Below are positions 34,194 through 43,601 of a stretch of 64,000 bases of DNA, one piece after another (position 1 is the stretch's first letter; every line of letters begins with the position of its first letter). The notes under the pieces are model-generated. The model searched no databases, was not told the DNA's origin, and was given only the letters and a program-made list of their open reading frames with translations. The translations under genes and the position numbers were made by a program. The stretch is from assembly GCA_964433345.1 (NCBI GenBank), contig CAYSQJ010000002.1, positions 1 to 64,000 on the forward strand, read 5' to 3'. The DNA is from Ga0077527 sp964433345. GTDB lineage: Bacteria; Pseudomonadota; Gammaproteobacteria; Burkholderiales; SG8-41.

Positions 34194-35327
34194 ATGGCCA
34201 TCTATCTCACCCTGGTACTCATAGTCCTGAATCACGTCGCCTTCGGCGGCAGCCGCGTGGTGGTGTCGCTGTTCGCGCTGGAGTCCGGCGCGACCCAGAT
34301 GCAGGTCGGCATCCTGATGGCGCTCTACGCACTGTGCCCGATGCTGTTTGCCATCGCCATCGGGCGGCTGGCTGACCGCGTCGGTGCACGTCTGCCGATG
34401 CTGCTCGGCAGTGCCGGTCTCGGCATCGGGCTGCTGCTGGCAGTGGCCTGGCCGACGCTGGGCATGCTTTATGTGGTCGCGCTGCTGCTCGGCTCCTCCT
34501 TCCATTTCTTTTTCGTCACCGTGACCGGTGTCGCCGGCGGCATCGGCGGCACCCAGCACCGTTCACGCAACTACGCACTGGTCAGCCTCGGCTTTTCCGG
34601 CGCGGGGTTCATCGGCCCGCTGGTCGCCGGTTTCGCCATCGATTACCTGGGGCATCTGAAGGCCTTCATGATTCTCGCTTCGTGTACGGTCATTCCGGTG
34701 CTGATGCTGTGGCTGAAGGCGGGTTTCCTGCCGGGCGGAACGAAAAGCGCTGCCGATCCCGCCAGCGGCGGAGCGCTGGAGCTATGGCGCGCGCCACAGC
34801 TGCGCAACACCTTCATTGCCAGCGGCTTCATATCCGCGGGCTGGGACCTGTTCAACTTCTACCTGCCGGTGTACGGGCATGGCATCGGCCTGTCGGCCTC
34901 GGCAATCGGCATCATCCTCGGTGCATTTGCCCTGGCGACCTTCGTCATCCGTGCCGCGCTGCCGCTGCTGCTGCGCCGGACCAGCGAAGCGCAGATCCTG
35001 ATCTACGCGATATTCGTCGCCGCCGGTGCATTCACGCTGTTTCCGCTGTTCGACAGCCCGGTGGCGCTGTGCATGGTGGCCTTCCTGCTCGGACTGGGCG
35101 TCGGCTGTGGCCAGCCGATGTCGATGTCGCTGATTTATTCGCTCGCCCCAAAGGGCCGCGCTTCCGAAGCCGCCGGTTTGCGTGTCACCGTCAACAATCT
35201 GACCCACCTGGTGATTCCGCTGCTGTTCGGAAGCGTCGGCACGGCTTTCGGTTATGCGCCGGTGTGGCTGGCCAATTCCGCGCTGCTCGGCGTCGGCGGC
35301 TGGCTGGTACGCCGCGGCCGGGGATAG
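34194..35327 (+). CDS. Major facilitator superfamily transporter
   Basis: From ATG 34194 the product is 377 residues with about 12 helices, beginning MAIYLTLVLIVLNHVAFGG. An AIGRLADRVGAR loop (about 58-69) is the MFS signature between helices 2 and 3. The substrate is unknown. Its position after egtD invites the idea that it moves a thiol or betaine compound, but nothing in the sequence shows this. The frame is open upstream inside egtD, which is not counted. Confidence 0.85.
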   Translation: MAIYLTLVLIVLNHVAFGGSRVVVSLFALESGATQMQVGILMALYALCPMLFAIAIGRLADRVGARLPMLLGSAGLGIGLLLAVAWPTLGMLYVVALLLGSSFHFFFVTVTGVAGGIGGTQHRSRNYALVSLGFSGAGFIGPLVAGFAIDYLGHLKAFMILASCTVIPVLMLWLKAGFLPGGTKSAADPASGGALELWRAPQLRNTFIASGFISAGWDLFNFYLPVYGHGIGLSASAIGIILGAFALATFVIRAALPLLLRRTSEAQILIYAIFVAAGAFTLFPLFDSPVALCMVAFLLGLGVGCGQPMSMSLIYSLAPKGRASEAAGLRVTVNNLTHLVIPLLFGSVGTAFGYAPVWLANSALLGVGGWLVRRGRG

Positions 35328-35493
35328 AAGCAAAACCCGGTCAAAAGACGTAGTTGGAAAAGCATGGCGAGAAAAAAGGCGTCGCGAGCGGCACGAGGGC
35401 GGGGAGCACGCAGCACAGCAATCGGGACATATCCGATTTGACAGGCGAGATTCCCGGGCATCGCGTGACGAAGCCTTCGTGTTGTCCCCCGGG

Positions 35494-35566
35494 AGGACTT
35501 GCTTCGCGGCGCCCCCCAAGAGGACTTGCTTCGCGGCGCCCCCCAAGAGGACTTGCTTCGCGGCGC
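35494..35566. repeat. 27-bp tandem repeat, about 2.7 copies
   Basis: The unit AGGACTTGCTTCGCGGCG plus CCCCCCAAG occurs at 35494-35520 and 35521-35547 without mismatch. A third partial copy (19 nt) follows at 35548-35566. It lies between the convergent MFS and protease genes. The unit contains the short palindrome-like GGCGCC. It is not a CRISPR, since there are no spacers. Confidence 0.9.
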
Positions 35567-35577
35567 GCAGCAGCCTT

Positions 35578-36960
35578 TCAGCGCAGGATGATGGTCAGGC
35601 TGAAGTCGCCGCGAAGCAGGCTGACCGCGTAACCGCGTTTCGACCCGCTCAGCAATCCCTGGAATTCGGCCACCGTCTGCACCCGGCGGCTGTTCACTGC
35701 ATAGATGATGTCGCCGGGGCGGAAGCCCGCCTGCAGCGCACGGCTGCCGGGATCCACCGCGGCCACCACCAGGCCGCCGCCGCGCAGGCGCTCGAACAGC
35801 GGGCTGCCGCGCTCGATCTCGACCACCCGCAGCCCCGGCAGCTGCGCCACCGGTCGCGGTTCGCCGCTACCGGCTGCCTGCAGCGGTGCGACCCGGGCGC
35901 GAATGCGCTGCGTGCCGCTTTCGCGAACAACGGTGAATTCGATTTCGTCGCCTACCGGCGTGAGGCCCAGCCGCACGCGCAGGTCGCTCCAGCCGCGCAC
36001 CGGCCGGCCGTTCAGTGCAGTGACCACGTCGCCCTTGCGCAGGCCGGCTTTCTCGGCCGGCGATCCGCTGTCGACCTCCGCGATCAGCGCGCCGTCGAGG
36101 CTGGGCAGGCGCAGGCGGCGCTGCACTTCGGGCGTGACGTCAGCCATCTCGATGCCGAGACGCCCGCGGCGCACTTCGCCGTGGCGCACGATCTGGTCCA
36201 TCACCGCTCGTGCCATCGCCGAGGGCACCGCGAAACCGATGCCGACGTTGCCGCCCGAAGGGCCGATGATCGCGGTGTTGATGCCGATCAGTTCGCCGCG
36301 CAGATTGACCAGCGCTCCACCCGAATTGCCGGGGTTGATCGAGGCGTCGGTCTGGATGAAATCCTCGTAGCCCTCGACCGAGAGTCCGCTGCGGCCGAGC
36401 GCGCTGACGATGCCGGAGGTCACGGTCTGGCCGATGCCGAAGGGATTGCCGATGGCAAGCACGTAGTCGCCGACCTGCAGCGCATCCGAGTCGCCGAATG
36501 CCAGTGCCGCAAGGTTCTGCGGCGGAATCTGCAGCACCGCGATGTCGGTGCCGGGGTCGGTGCCGACCAGTTTCGCCGGAAAGCTGCGGCGGTCCTTCAG
36601 CGTGACGATGACCTGCTCGGCGTCCTTGATCACGTGGTTGTTGGTCAGCACAAAGCCGCGCGCGGCATCGACGATGACGCCGGAACCGGCGGCCTGCTCC
36701 TTGCGCTGCGGGCGGTCGGGCAGGTTGAAGAAACGGCGGAAGAAGGGGTCGCGGAACAGCGGGTTGTCTTCCATCGGCGCCCGGGTCACGACCGAGATAT
36801 TCACCACGGCGGAGGTCACCTGGTTGACCAGCGGTGCCAGCGTCGGCAGGCCGCGCGCGTCGGTGGCGGGCTGTGCCGCCGCCGGCGGCAGCGCGCCCAG
36901 CACAAGTGCGGCGGCCGCCGCCAGGAACAGCCTGGAAATGTTCTGAGCAGGATTATTCAT
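35578..36960 (-). CDS. DegP/DegQ-like periplasmic serine protease (HtrA family)
   Basis: The ATG at 36960 gives 460 residues with a signal peptide (about 1-30, ending PPAAAQ). The trypsin-like domain has triad His109 (TNNHV), Asp139 (GTDIAV) and Ser213 (GNSGGAL). Two PDZ domains follow (about 255-345 and 365-455). It should degrade or refold misfolded envelope proteins. In-frame ATGs at 36978 and 36990 would lengthen the leader but lack a clear ribosome site. Confidence 0.92.
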   Translation of the reverse strand: MNNPAQNISRLFLAAAAALVLGALPPAAAQPATDARGLPTLAPLVNQVTSAVVNISVVTRAPMEDNPLFRDPFFRRFFNLPDRPQRKEQAAGSGVIVDAARGFVLTNNHVIKDAEQVIVTLKDRRSFPAKLVGTDPGTDIAVLQIPPQNLAALAFGDSDALQVGDYVLAIGNPFGIGQTVTSGIVSALGRSGLSVEGYEDFIQTDASINPGNSGGALVNLRGELIGINTAIIGPSGGNVGIGFAVPSAMARAVMDQIVRHGEVRRGRLGIEMADVTPEVQRRLRLPSLDGALIAEVDSGSPAEKAGLRKGDVVTALNGRPVRGWSDLRVRLGLTPVGDEIEFTVVRESGTQRIRARVAPLQAAGSGEPRPVAQLPGLRVVEIERGSPLFERLRGGGLVVAAVDPGSRALQAGFRPGDIIYAVNSRRVQTVAEFQGLLSGSKRGYAVSLLRGDFSLTIILR

Positions 36961-37072
36961 GTGCAACCCCGATGCCATGTGGATTTGCATATGGTTGCCG
37001 GCGGCGCGGCTTTCAAGACGTGCATGATAATCCCGTTCCCCGTAGCCCTTTCCGCGCCGGGCGGGACAGGCC

Positions 37073-39100
37073 CTACTTGAGGATCTTGAACAGGTTGTTG
37101 AAGCTGTCGGTCCACAGGCGCAGGCCCGGAATGTTGCTGATGTCGTGCGCCGCTTCCGTGATGCGCGCATGTTCGAGCAGCTTCGCATTGCGCGAGACCA
37201 GCACCCAGTCGGTGTTGGCGAGGTCCGAGCCGGCATCCGGATCGTCGCTGACCAGCACCGTGTGCAGCCCGTATTCGTCGGCGATGCGCCTGACCACCGG
37301 CGCGAGGTTGAGGAAGCGGTTGGTGACGTGGAAGGCGATCACGCCGTCATCCTTCATGTTCTTGAGGTAGATGCCCATCGCCTGCCAGGTCATCAGGTGG
37401 GTCGGGATCGAGTCGCTGGAGAAGGCGTCGATTGCCAGCACGTCGTAATGCTGGGCCGGCTCGCGTTCCATGGTCAGCCGCGCATCGCCGAGCAGGGTCT
37501 CGATTGTCGCGCGGCTCGAGCCCAGGTAGCTGAACTCGGTTTTGGCGACCTCGATGACCTGCGGGTTGATTTCATAGAAGCGGTAGGTATCGCCCGGCCG
37601 GCCGTAAGTGGCGAGCGTGCCGGCACCCAGTCCGACCACGCCGACGCGGAGGTCGCGGCCGGCCTCGCGCTTGATGTCGATGATGCGCCCAACGCCGGAA
37701 CTCGGGCCGTAGTAGGTCGTCGGTTCCATGCGCCGCGAGGGATGCAGGAACTGTTCGCCGTGCATGATCACGCCGTGCATCAGCCGGCGCGTACCGTGGA
37801 TGTCGTTTTCACTGCCGAAATCCTTGACGCGCAGCGTGCCGTAGAAATTGCGGGTCATCACCCGCGTGTCCTTCGACAGCATGTTGACATAGAGATGGAT
37901 GTGAAAGCCGGTGAAGCCGGCGGCGGTGAGCGCCAGCACCGGCACCAGCGGCATCACGCGCCGCGTCAGGAAGGCGGCCAGCAGCAGGGTGCCGAAGAGG
38001 CCGAGGCCGAATTCGTAATAGGTGTTGAACAGCTTGGGCGCGACGAAGCCGATGGCGAGGCCGCCGATGGCGCCGCCCAGCGAGATCATCAGGTAATAGC
38101 CGGTCAGGTGGCGCGGCGCCGGCTTCAGCGCGGCGAGCTCGCCGTGGAAGAACATGCACATCACGAACAGGCCGGCTGCGAACAGCGGGATCGCCTGCTT
38201 GATGTCCATCACACCGCCCTCGGTGTGCAGCGCCCAGGCCATCGCGCAGACGATCACCAGCAGCGGGCCGAAGAACAGCTTGCGCTGGTACCAGTTGCGG
38301 CCCTCGAAGCAGAGCACGAAGGACAGCAGGTACAGCGTCAGCGGCAGGATCCACAGGAAGGGCACCGAGGCCACGTCATGGGTGATGTGGTTGGTGACCG
38401 CGATCAGCATGAAGGAGCCGAGCGCTGCGAGCATCAGCCACAGCAGGTAGTCGCCGAGACGCGGCGCCGGGCCGTCGGAGGCCACCCGTCCCGCGACCAC
38501 CGCGGCGGCGCCGGCGGCCGGACGCAGGCTGAAAAATGCCGAGGTCGCGCAGAGCAGCACGAACAGGCCGTAGCCGACGCTCCAGCCGATCGATTGCTCG
38601 CGGGTGGTGACATAGGGCTCGACGATGAAGGGATAGGCCACCAGAGCCGCAAGCGAGGCGGCGTTCGACAGCGCGAACAGGCGGTAGACGTTTTTCGCCT
38701 GCGGATAGCTGCGCGCGAACCAGGCTTGCAATAGCGGGCCGGTCGTCGACAGCAGGAAATAGGGGAGGCCGATGGTGGCGGTGAGCAGGCCGAGGATCAG
38801 CCAGGTCGGATCCTCGTCGCCTTCCGGCTTCCAGCCGCCGCCGGCGATGATCGGCAGCGAGATCAGGCTGAGCGCGAGCAGTAGCACATGCAGGATCACC
38901 TGCGGCCGCGGCTTCTGGAAGCGCACTGTCCAGTCGGCGTAGGCATAGCCGGCGAGCAACACCAGCTGGAAAAACATCAGGCAGGTCGTCCACACCGCCG
39001 CGGAGCCGCCGAACCAGGGCAGGATCTGCTTGGCCATGATCGGTTGCACCAGGAACAGCAGGAACGCGCTCGCAAAAATGGTCAGCGCGTAAATCGCCAT
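37073..39100 (-). CDS. Fused MFS/spermidine synthase-like membrane protein
   Basis: The 675-residue product has a long N-terminal membrane half (many helices, about 1-400) joined to a cytosolic spermidine-synthase-like Rossmann domain (GLGAGTLATYGRPGD, RFYEINPQVIEVA, DVLAIDAFSSDSIP). Such proteins are common in proteobacteria. Polyamine synthase activity has not been shown for most, so I call the domain only. It starts with ATG 39100. A 6-bp inverted repeat (CAGAAT/ATTCTG, 39124-39139) lies just upstream. Confidence 0.85.
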   Translation of the reverse strand: MAIYALTIFASAFLLFLVQPIMAKQILPWFGGSAAVWTTCLMFFQLVLLAGYAYADWTVRFQKPRPQVILHVLLLALSLISLPIIAGGGWKPEGDEDPTWLILGLLTATIGLPYFLLSTTGPLLQAWFARSYPQAKNVYRLFALSNAASLAALVAYPFIVEPYVTTREQSIGWSVGYGLFVLLCATSAFFSLRPAAGAAAVVAGRVASDGPAPRLGDYLLWLMLAALGSFMLIAVTNHITHDVASVPFLWILPLTLYLLSFVLCFEGRNWYQRKLFFGPLLVIVCAMAWALHTEGGVMDIKQAIPLFAAGLFVMCMFFHGELAALKPAPRHLTGYYLMISLGGAIGGLAIGFVAPKLFNTYYEFGLGLFGTLLLAAFLTRRVMPLVPVLALTAAGFTGFHIHLYVNMLSKDTRVMTRNFYGTLRVKDFGSENDIHGTRRLMHGVIMHGEQFLHPSRRMEPTTYYGPSSGVGRIIDIKREAGRDLRVGVVGLGAGTLATYGRPGDTYRFYEINPQVIEVAKTEFSYLGSSRATIETLLGDARLTMEREPAQHYDVLAIDAFSSDSIPTHLMTWQAMGIYLKNMKDDGVIAFHVTNRFLNLAPVVRRIADEYGLHTVLVSDDPDAGSDLANTDWVLVSRNAKLLEHARITEAAHDISNIPGLRLWTDSFNNLFKILK

Positions 39101-39307
39101 TTACATAACCTATTGATTTTAAACAGAATTTTTATTCTGCGGAGCAGCTGAGGCAGAAAACAGCCTTCGCAGAGACCTTCGCGGGCGCCGGAAAGTTGCG
39201 TTCGCGCAGTAACCACCGTGCCGCGGATCGCCGCGATTGTAACCGCAGTGCGGGTGGACCGGGGGCATGCAGGTTCCGGCATCAGGCAAGCACGGCGATG
39301 CGGCGGA

Positions 39308-40666
39308 TCAGACCGGCAGCGCCCTGCAGTCGGTGACGTTTTCCAGTGCGGCGAGCTGCGCATGCAGGGCTGCGGCCTGCGGATGCGGGCCGGCCATGCG
39401 CATGAACTTGGTTTGAAGTTCTTCGGGCGACAGCGGCGAAGCGGGCGTGCCCTTGAACTCCTCCGCGAAACGCTCGAGGCGGCGGCCGTCGGAAAGCGTC
39501 ACCTCGACGCGTGTTGCCCAGGCACCGCCTGTCTCCCGTTCGTCCATCTCGACGACCTGCATGCGTTTCGCCAATGCGCGAACGCGCGAGTCCTTGAGCG
39601 CAGTTTCTGAAAACGCCAGCGGATCGTTGACGTCGTGGTACAGCGCAATGGCGGCGCAGAAGGGCACGCTGTACTGCGCGCCGGCAACGTCGTGCGGTTC
39701 ACGGATGTCGTGGTGCGAGAGGATCTTGTGGCGGGCGCGGATGGTCAGCCGTGCCACCGAGTCACCGTCGAAGCCGTGTTCGGCGCGCAGTTCCTGCAGC
39801 GACTGCACCGGAGTGTGCGCGGTGATGTGGCAGGCGTAGCGCTTGAGGCAGGCGTGGACGATATCGTAGTGCGTGCCCAGTGCCTTCGTGAACTGGGATG
39901 CGTCACCGTCGCGGGCATAGGCCTCGAGATAACCGTATTTGCCCTCGAGCACGCTGTCCGGACCTTCGTAACCATCGCGCGCAAGCAGCGCGGCGACGAC
40001 GCCGGCCTCGGAGGCGCGGCCCATGTGCAGGCGTTTCACCATTGCGCCGTTGCCGGCCTTGGCGAAGGCGAGCAGTCCGCCGCCCATTGAGCCGGCGATG
40101 CCCAGCGCCTGGGTCAGTTGCCCGCTGTTCAATTCCAGCAATTTTCCGGCAACCACTGCCGAGCCGAAGGGGCCGTTGGTGCCGGGCGCATGGAAGCCCA
40201 GGGATTCGGTGGTCTGTTTCGCCGCGAGCCCGATGCGGAACATCACTTCCGCGCCGGCGACGAAGGCGGTGAGCAGGTCACGGCCGCCGGCCCCCTGCTG
40301 CTCGGCGATGGCCAGCGCCGCCGGCAAAAGGATTGCGCCGGGATGCACGCCGGCGCTGGGCTTGCGCAGACCGTCGAGTTCGAAGGCATGCGCGGCGACG
40401 CCGTTGGCGAGTGCCGCCGCCGGCGGTGCGACTTTCAGTGCGGTGCCGATGACGCGGCTGGCACCGTTGCCACCGCAGTTTTGCGCATGGCCGGCGACGA
40501 TCCTGCTCCACGGCAGGCGCGAACCGAACAGCGCAGCACCGGTGGTGTCGATGATGCACTGGCGGGCGCGCTCACGCGCCGCATCCGGGATGTCCTCGTA
40601 GCGCAGGCCGGTGGCGAATTCGGCCAGGGTACGGGCGGCCGTCTTTGCGGTGGAGGGATTGGTCAT
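39308..40666 (-). CDS. MmgE/PrpD family protein, copy 1
   Basis: The 452-residue product begins with the family pattern AEFATGLRYEDIPDAARERAR and has DTTGAALFGS, LANGVAAHAFELDGL (about 108-122) and GIAGSMGGGLLAF. Relatives include 2-methylcitrate dehydratase and cis-aconitate or itaconate-type hydro-lyases, but substrates vary. It is the last gene of a likely four-gene operon with copies 2 and 3 and the TcuA-like oxidoreductase. Confidence 0.85.
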   Translation of the reverse strand: MTNPSTAKTAARTLAEFATGLRYEDIPDAARERARQCIIDTTGAALFGSRLPWSRIVAGHAQNCGGNGASRVIGTALKVAPPAAALANGVAAHAFELDGLRKPSAGVHPGAILLPAALAIAEQQGAGGRDLLTAFVAGAEVMFRIGLAAKQTTESLGFHAPGTNGPFGSAVVAGKLLELNSGQLTQALGIAGSMGGGLLAFAKAGNGAMVKRLHMGRASEAGVVAALLARDGYEGPDSVLEGKYGYLEAYARDGDASQFTKALGTHYDIVHACLKRYACHITAHTPVQSLQELRAEHGFDGDSVARLTIRARHKILSHHDIREPHDVAGAQYSVPFCAAIALYHDVNDPLAFSETALKDSRVRALAKRMQVVEMDERETGGAWATRVEVTLSDGRRLERFAEEFKGTPASPLSPEELQTKFMRMAGPHPQAAALHAQLAALENVTDCRALPV

Positions 40667-40689
40667 GGCGTGCTCTCTTGACGCATTAA

Positions 40690-40713
40690 CCTCTCCCCGC
40701 CTGCGGGGAGAGG
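40690..40713. repeat. Palindromic intergenic repeat, copy A
   Basis: CCTCTCCCCGC and GCGGGGAGAGG form a perfect 11-bp inverted repeat with CT between. Related elements are at 45248-45277 and 49101-49126. It lies between MmgE/PrpD copies 1 and 2. There is no T-run, so it is not a typical terminator. Confidence 0.7.
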
Positions 40714-40725
40714 GAGGTGAAGTGG

Positions 40726-42123
40726 TCAGGCGCTCAGCAGCTTCGCCAGCACCGTGGCATCCGGCAGTTTCTCGATGCCCATTACCGCATCGCGCAGTTC
40801 CCCGACACGCGCCTGCGGCAGCACCTTGCGCGCGAGCTTCTCGAACTTCTCGATGATCTCGGCGTCGCTGGCAAAGCGGAATTCGCTGCCGCGCGCGGAT
40901 TCGACGGTGCGCTTCATCACGCTGCCGTCATTGAGATGCAGCTCGACGTTGACCTTGTGGCGCATCTTGGCGCCGAGCGCGGTGATCGCCGGATCGTGGA
41001 GAACCTCGACCTTGCGCGACTGCGCGATGCGCGCGGGGTCGGCCACCATCGCTTCGGTGAACTGGTCGACGAAACAATCCTTTTCAAGAAGCCAGGTGCC
41101 GATGCAGTAGGGCAGGTTGAGCTGGGCGGAAGTGAGGCCCTGCGGCTCGTACGGCCAGCCGACGTGATGCACCGTGACCTCGGAGCCGTAGACCACGACC
41201 TTCTTCACATCGTTGGCGGTGAAGGGGTGCTCGGCGTCCATGTCGCGCAGCGCGTCGAGCGTGGTGTGGTTGCTGCCGACGCAGGCGTAGAATTTCAGCG
41301 CGATGCCCATGGTCTGCCATACCTCGCCGAAGCCGGCGGTGAGTTCCTTCAGGTTGAACTTGTCTTTCGATTGCGACATCGTCGAGCAGAAGCCGCCGTA
41401 CGGGTTTTCGAGCACATCGACGATGCCGGTGAATCCGGATTCCGCGAACAGCGCGCCGTAGAGGCCGGATTGCGAGGAGCGGCCGGCGTGCATGCGCTTG
41501 ACCATCGCGCCGAACTGCGCCGCCATCAGGCCTGCGGCCTGGGTGCCGGCGATGCCCAGGGCGTGCACCGTTTTGTCGACATCGAGCCTGAGGCCGCGCG
41601 CGGCGCCCGCGGCGGCGGAGAACACGCCCAGCGTCGCGCCCGAATGCCAGCCCGAGGCGATGTGCGCCGGGCCCATGCACAGGCCGACGCGGGGCCCGAT
41701 TTCATATCCGGCGACCGAGGCGGTGAGGAACTCCTTGCCGCTCATGCCCGGTTTCAGTTCGGTGACGGCGATCAGCGCCGGCAGCACCACCGCGCCGACA
41801 TGCAGCACGCCCGCGCGGTGTACATCGTCGAGTTCGAAGCCCTGTACCTGGGTGCCGTTGACCAGCGCAGCATGCGGCGCGGACAGTTTTTTGCCGGTGC
41901 CCCACACGCTGCACTGACGGGTCGCATCGACCGCGCCCAGCTTGTCCTGCAGGATACGGCTCCATTCGAGGTCGGCGCCGTACAGCGCACAGCCCAGCGA
42001 GTCGAGCATCAGCAGCTTGTTGCGGTGGCGTACTTCCTCGGGGATCCTGTCGTAGGTCAGCCCGGAGACGAATTGCGCGATGTCGCGGGTGTAGGGATGG
42101 ACGCTGGTCGATTGTTTGGCCAT
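40726..42123 (-). CDS. MmgE/PrpD family protein, copy 2
   Basis: The 465-residue protein has DIAQFVSGLTYDRIPEEVRH at the N-terminus, LDSLGCALYG, LVNGTQVQGFELDDVHRAG (short version: FELDDVH), and ALGIAGTQAAGLMAAQFGAMVKR. The last block is the conserved family core. The substrate is not predictable from sequence. It is divergent from copies 1 and 3 by eye, so this is not a recent duplication. Confidence 0.85.
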   Translation of the reverse strand: MAKQSTSVHPYTRDIAQFVSGLTYDRIPEEVRHRNKLLMLDSLGCALYGADLEWSRILQDKLGAVDATRQCSVWGTGKKLSAPHAALVNGTQVQGFELDDVHRAGVLHVGAVVLPALIAVTELKPGMSGKEFLTASVAGYEIGPRVGLCMGPAHIASGWHSGATLGVFSAAAGAARGLRLDVDKTVHALGIAGTQAAGLMAAQFGAMVKRMHAGRSSQSGLYGALFAESGFTGIVDVLENPYGGFCSTMSQSKDKFNLKELTAGFGEVWQTMGIALKFYACVGSNHTTLDALRDMDAEHPFTANDVKKVVVYGSEVTVHHVGWPYEPQGLTSAQLNLPYCIGTWLLEKDCFVDQFTEAMVADPARIAQSRKVEVLHDPAITALGAKMRHKVNVELHLNDGSVMKRTVESARGSEFRFASDAEIIEKFEKLARKVLPQARVGELRDAVMGIEKLPDATVLAKLLSA

Positions 42124-42183
42124 GGTGACGGCTTCCTCAGATGTATCAAAAATATCAATAAAAACAAATGTTTATAAACAACC

Positions 42184-43596
42184 TTATTGCGGCAGTTTCA
42201 CCGCGGCGCCGACGAGGCCCGCCAGTTCGCCGATGTCGGCGAGCTGCTCGCAGCGGTCAACGGTCGTGATGATGCGTTCAGCGTCGGCTTTGCTCATGCA
42301 CGGCGCGACAACATTGCGGAACTTGTGAATGACTTCTTCCGGTGCCAGCGGATTCTCCGGGCTGCCACGGCGGTGCAGCGCGAGTTTTTCGTGTGCCTGG
42401 CCAGAGCGGGTGGTGATTTTTACGCGCGAGGCATGGCGGAAAGGCGCGCCGATTTTTTCGATTTCGGGATCGACATGGGCCGTGATGCGCGAAATGAAAT
42501 CGAGGATCTGCGGGTCGGCGAGCCGCGCTTCGCGGAACTGTTCGGTGAAGGCGGCACCGTCGATAGCGATCACCGCCATGCCGTAATAGAGGTTCATCTG
42601 CGCCGCGGTGACGCCCTGCGCCCTGTATTCCCAGGCGCAGTGCACATGGGTCATCGGCGACAGCCCGGCTTCGACCTTCGCGATGTCAGCGGCTTTCAGC
42701 TGGTGCTCCTGCATCAGTTCCGACAGCGCATCGAGCGCACTGTGGATGCTGGTCACGCTGGCATGCGGCTTGTAGCCGACGTTGAGCGTTTCCCAGGTCT
42801 TGCCCAGCCCGTCGGTGAGGCGCGAGGGATTGGGTTTGTCGGAATAGGTCGACAGGTAACCGCCGTAGGGTGCTTCCAGTGCATCGAGGATGCCGGTGAA
42901 GCCGCGGCTTGCGAGCTGCGCCGCATAAACGCCGCTCTGTGCCGCGCGGCCGCTGTGGAAACGTTTGACCATCGCGCCCTCCTGCGCCGCCATCAGGCCG
43001 CCGGCCTGCGAACCGGCCATGCCCAGCGCGTGCTGGAACTGCACTGCGTCAAGGTTCAGCATGCGCGCCGCGGTGGCGGCGGCGACGAAGGCACCCGAGG
43101 TGCCCTGCGGATGGAAGCCGCGGAAGAACAGGCTCATCGTCGCCGCATTGCCGACGCGGTGGCCGATTTCATAACCGGCAACCATCGCGGTCAGCAGTTC
43201 CCTGCCGGAAACTTTTGCGCCTTTGGCTTCGGCCAGGTTCAGCGCCACCGGCGTCGCAATCGAACCGGCGTGGACGATGGATTCCTTGTGAATGTCGTCG
43301 AGTTCGAAGGCATGGCCCGAAGTGCCGTTGACCAGCGCCGCCAGCGCCGGCGAAGTCTTTCGACCCAGCCCGATCAGTGTGGCGACCGGTTTGGCCTGTT
43401 CGGAGTCGGCCAGTTCGGCGACCTTGCGCGTCCACGGCAGCGTTGCGCCGTAGAGGCAGCAGCCGAGACTGTCGAGCAGGGACAGTTTGATTCTCGCGAC
43501 CGCCTCGGCCGGGATGTCTTCAAAACGCAGCGCGGCGCCGAACAGGGCGAGATCGCGGGTGGCGTCGGGAAGCAGAGGTGGTTTGCCGGATGACAT
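42184..43596 (-). CDS. MmgE/PrpD family protein, copy 3
   Basis: The 470-residue product shares DLALFGAALRFEDIPAEAVA, LLDSLGCCLYGATLPW, FELDDIHKES and ALGMAGSQAGGLMAAQEG with the other copies. It follows the TcuA-like gene by only 5 bp on the same strand, so these two are almost certainly cotranscribed. A hydro-lyase or isomerase on a tricarboxylate such as tricarballylate or aconitate is a reasonable guess. Confidence 0.85.
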   Translation of the reverse strand: MSSGKPPLLPDATRDLALFGAALRFEDIPAEAVARIKLSLLDSLGCCLYGATLPWTRKVAELADSEQAKPVATLIGLGRKTSPALAALVNGTSGHAFELDDIHKESIVHAGSIATPVALNLAEAKGAKVSGRELLTAMVAGYEIGHRVGNAATMSLFFRGFHPQGTSGAFVAAATAARMLNLDAVQFQHALGMAGSQAGGLMAAQEGAMVKRFHSGRAAQSGVYAAQLASRGFTGILDALEAPYGGYLSTYSDKPNPSRLTDGLGKTWETLNVGYKPHASVTSIHSALDALSELMQEHQLKAADIAKVEAGLSPMTHVHCAWEYRAQGVTAAQMNLYYGMAVIAIDGAAFTEQFREARLADPQILDFISRITAHVDPEIEKIGAPFRHASRVKITTRSGQAHEKLALHRRGSPENPLAPEEVIHKFRNVVAPCMSKADAERIITTVDRCEQLADIGELAGLVGAAVKLPQ

Positions 43597-43601
43597 GTTG
43601 T

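Noticed and set aside
35494..35566. CRISPR array.
   Set aside because: The repeats are directly tandem with no spacers, and no cas genes are in the window.
35254..37080. A long plus-strand open frame (608 codons) opposite the DegP-like gene.
   Set aside because: It is the GC-rich antisense shadow of a clear protease gene, with no recognisable protein motifs.
37145..38734. A long plus-strand open frame (529 codons) opposite the spermidine-synthase-like gene.
   Set aside because: It is an antisense shadow. The composition is typical of a GC-rich reverse frame (many Glu/Gln/Arg/His).
40717..43593. Two plus-strand frames of about 470-490 codons opposite MmgE/PrpD copies 2 and 3.
   Set aside because: They mirror the true genes on the minus strand and lack family motifs.
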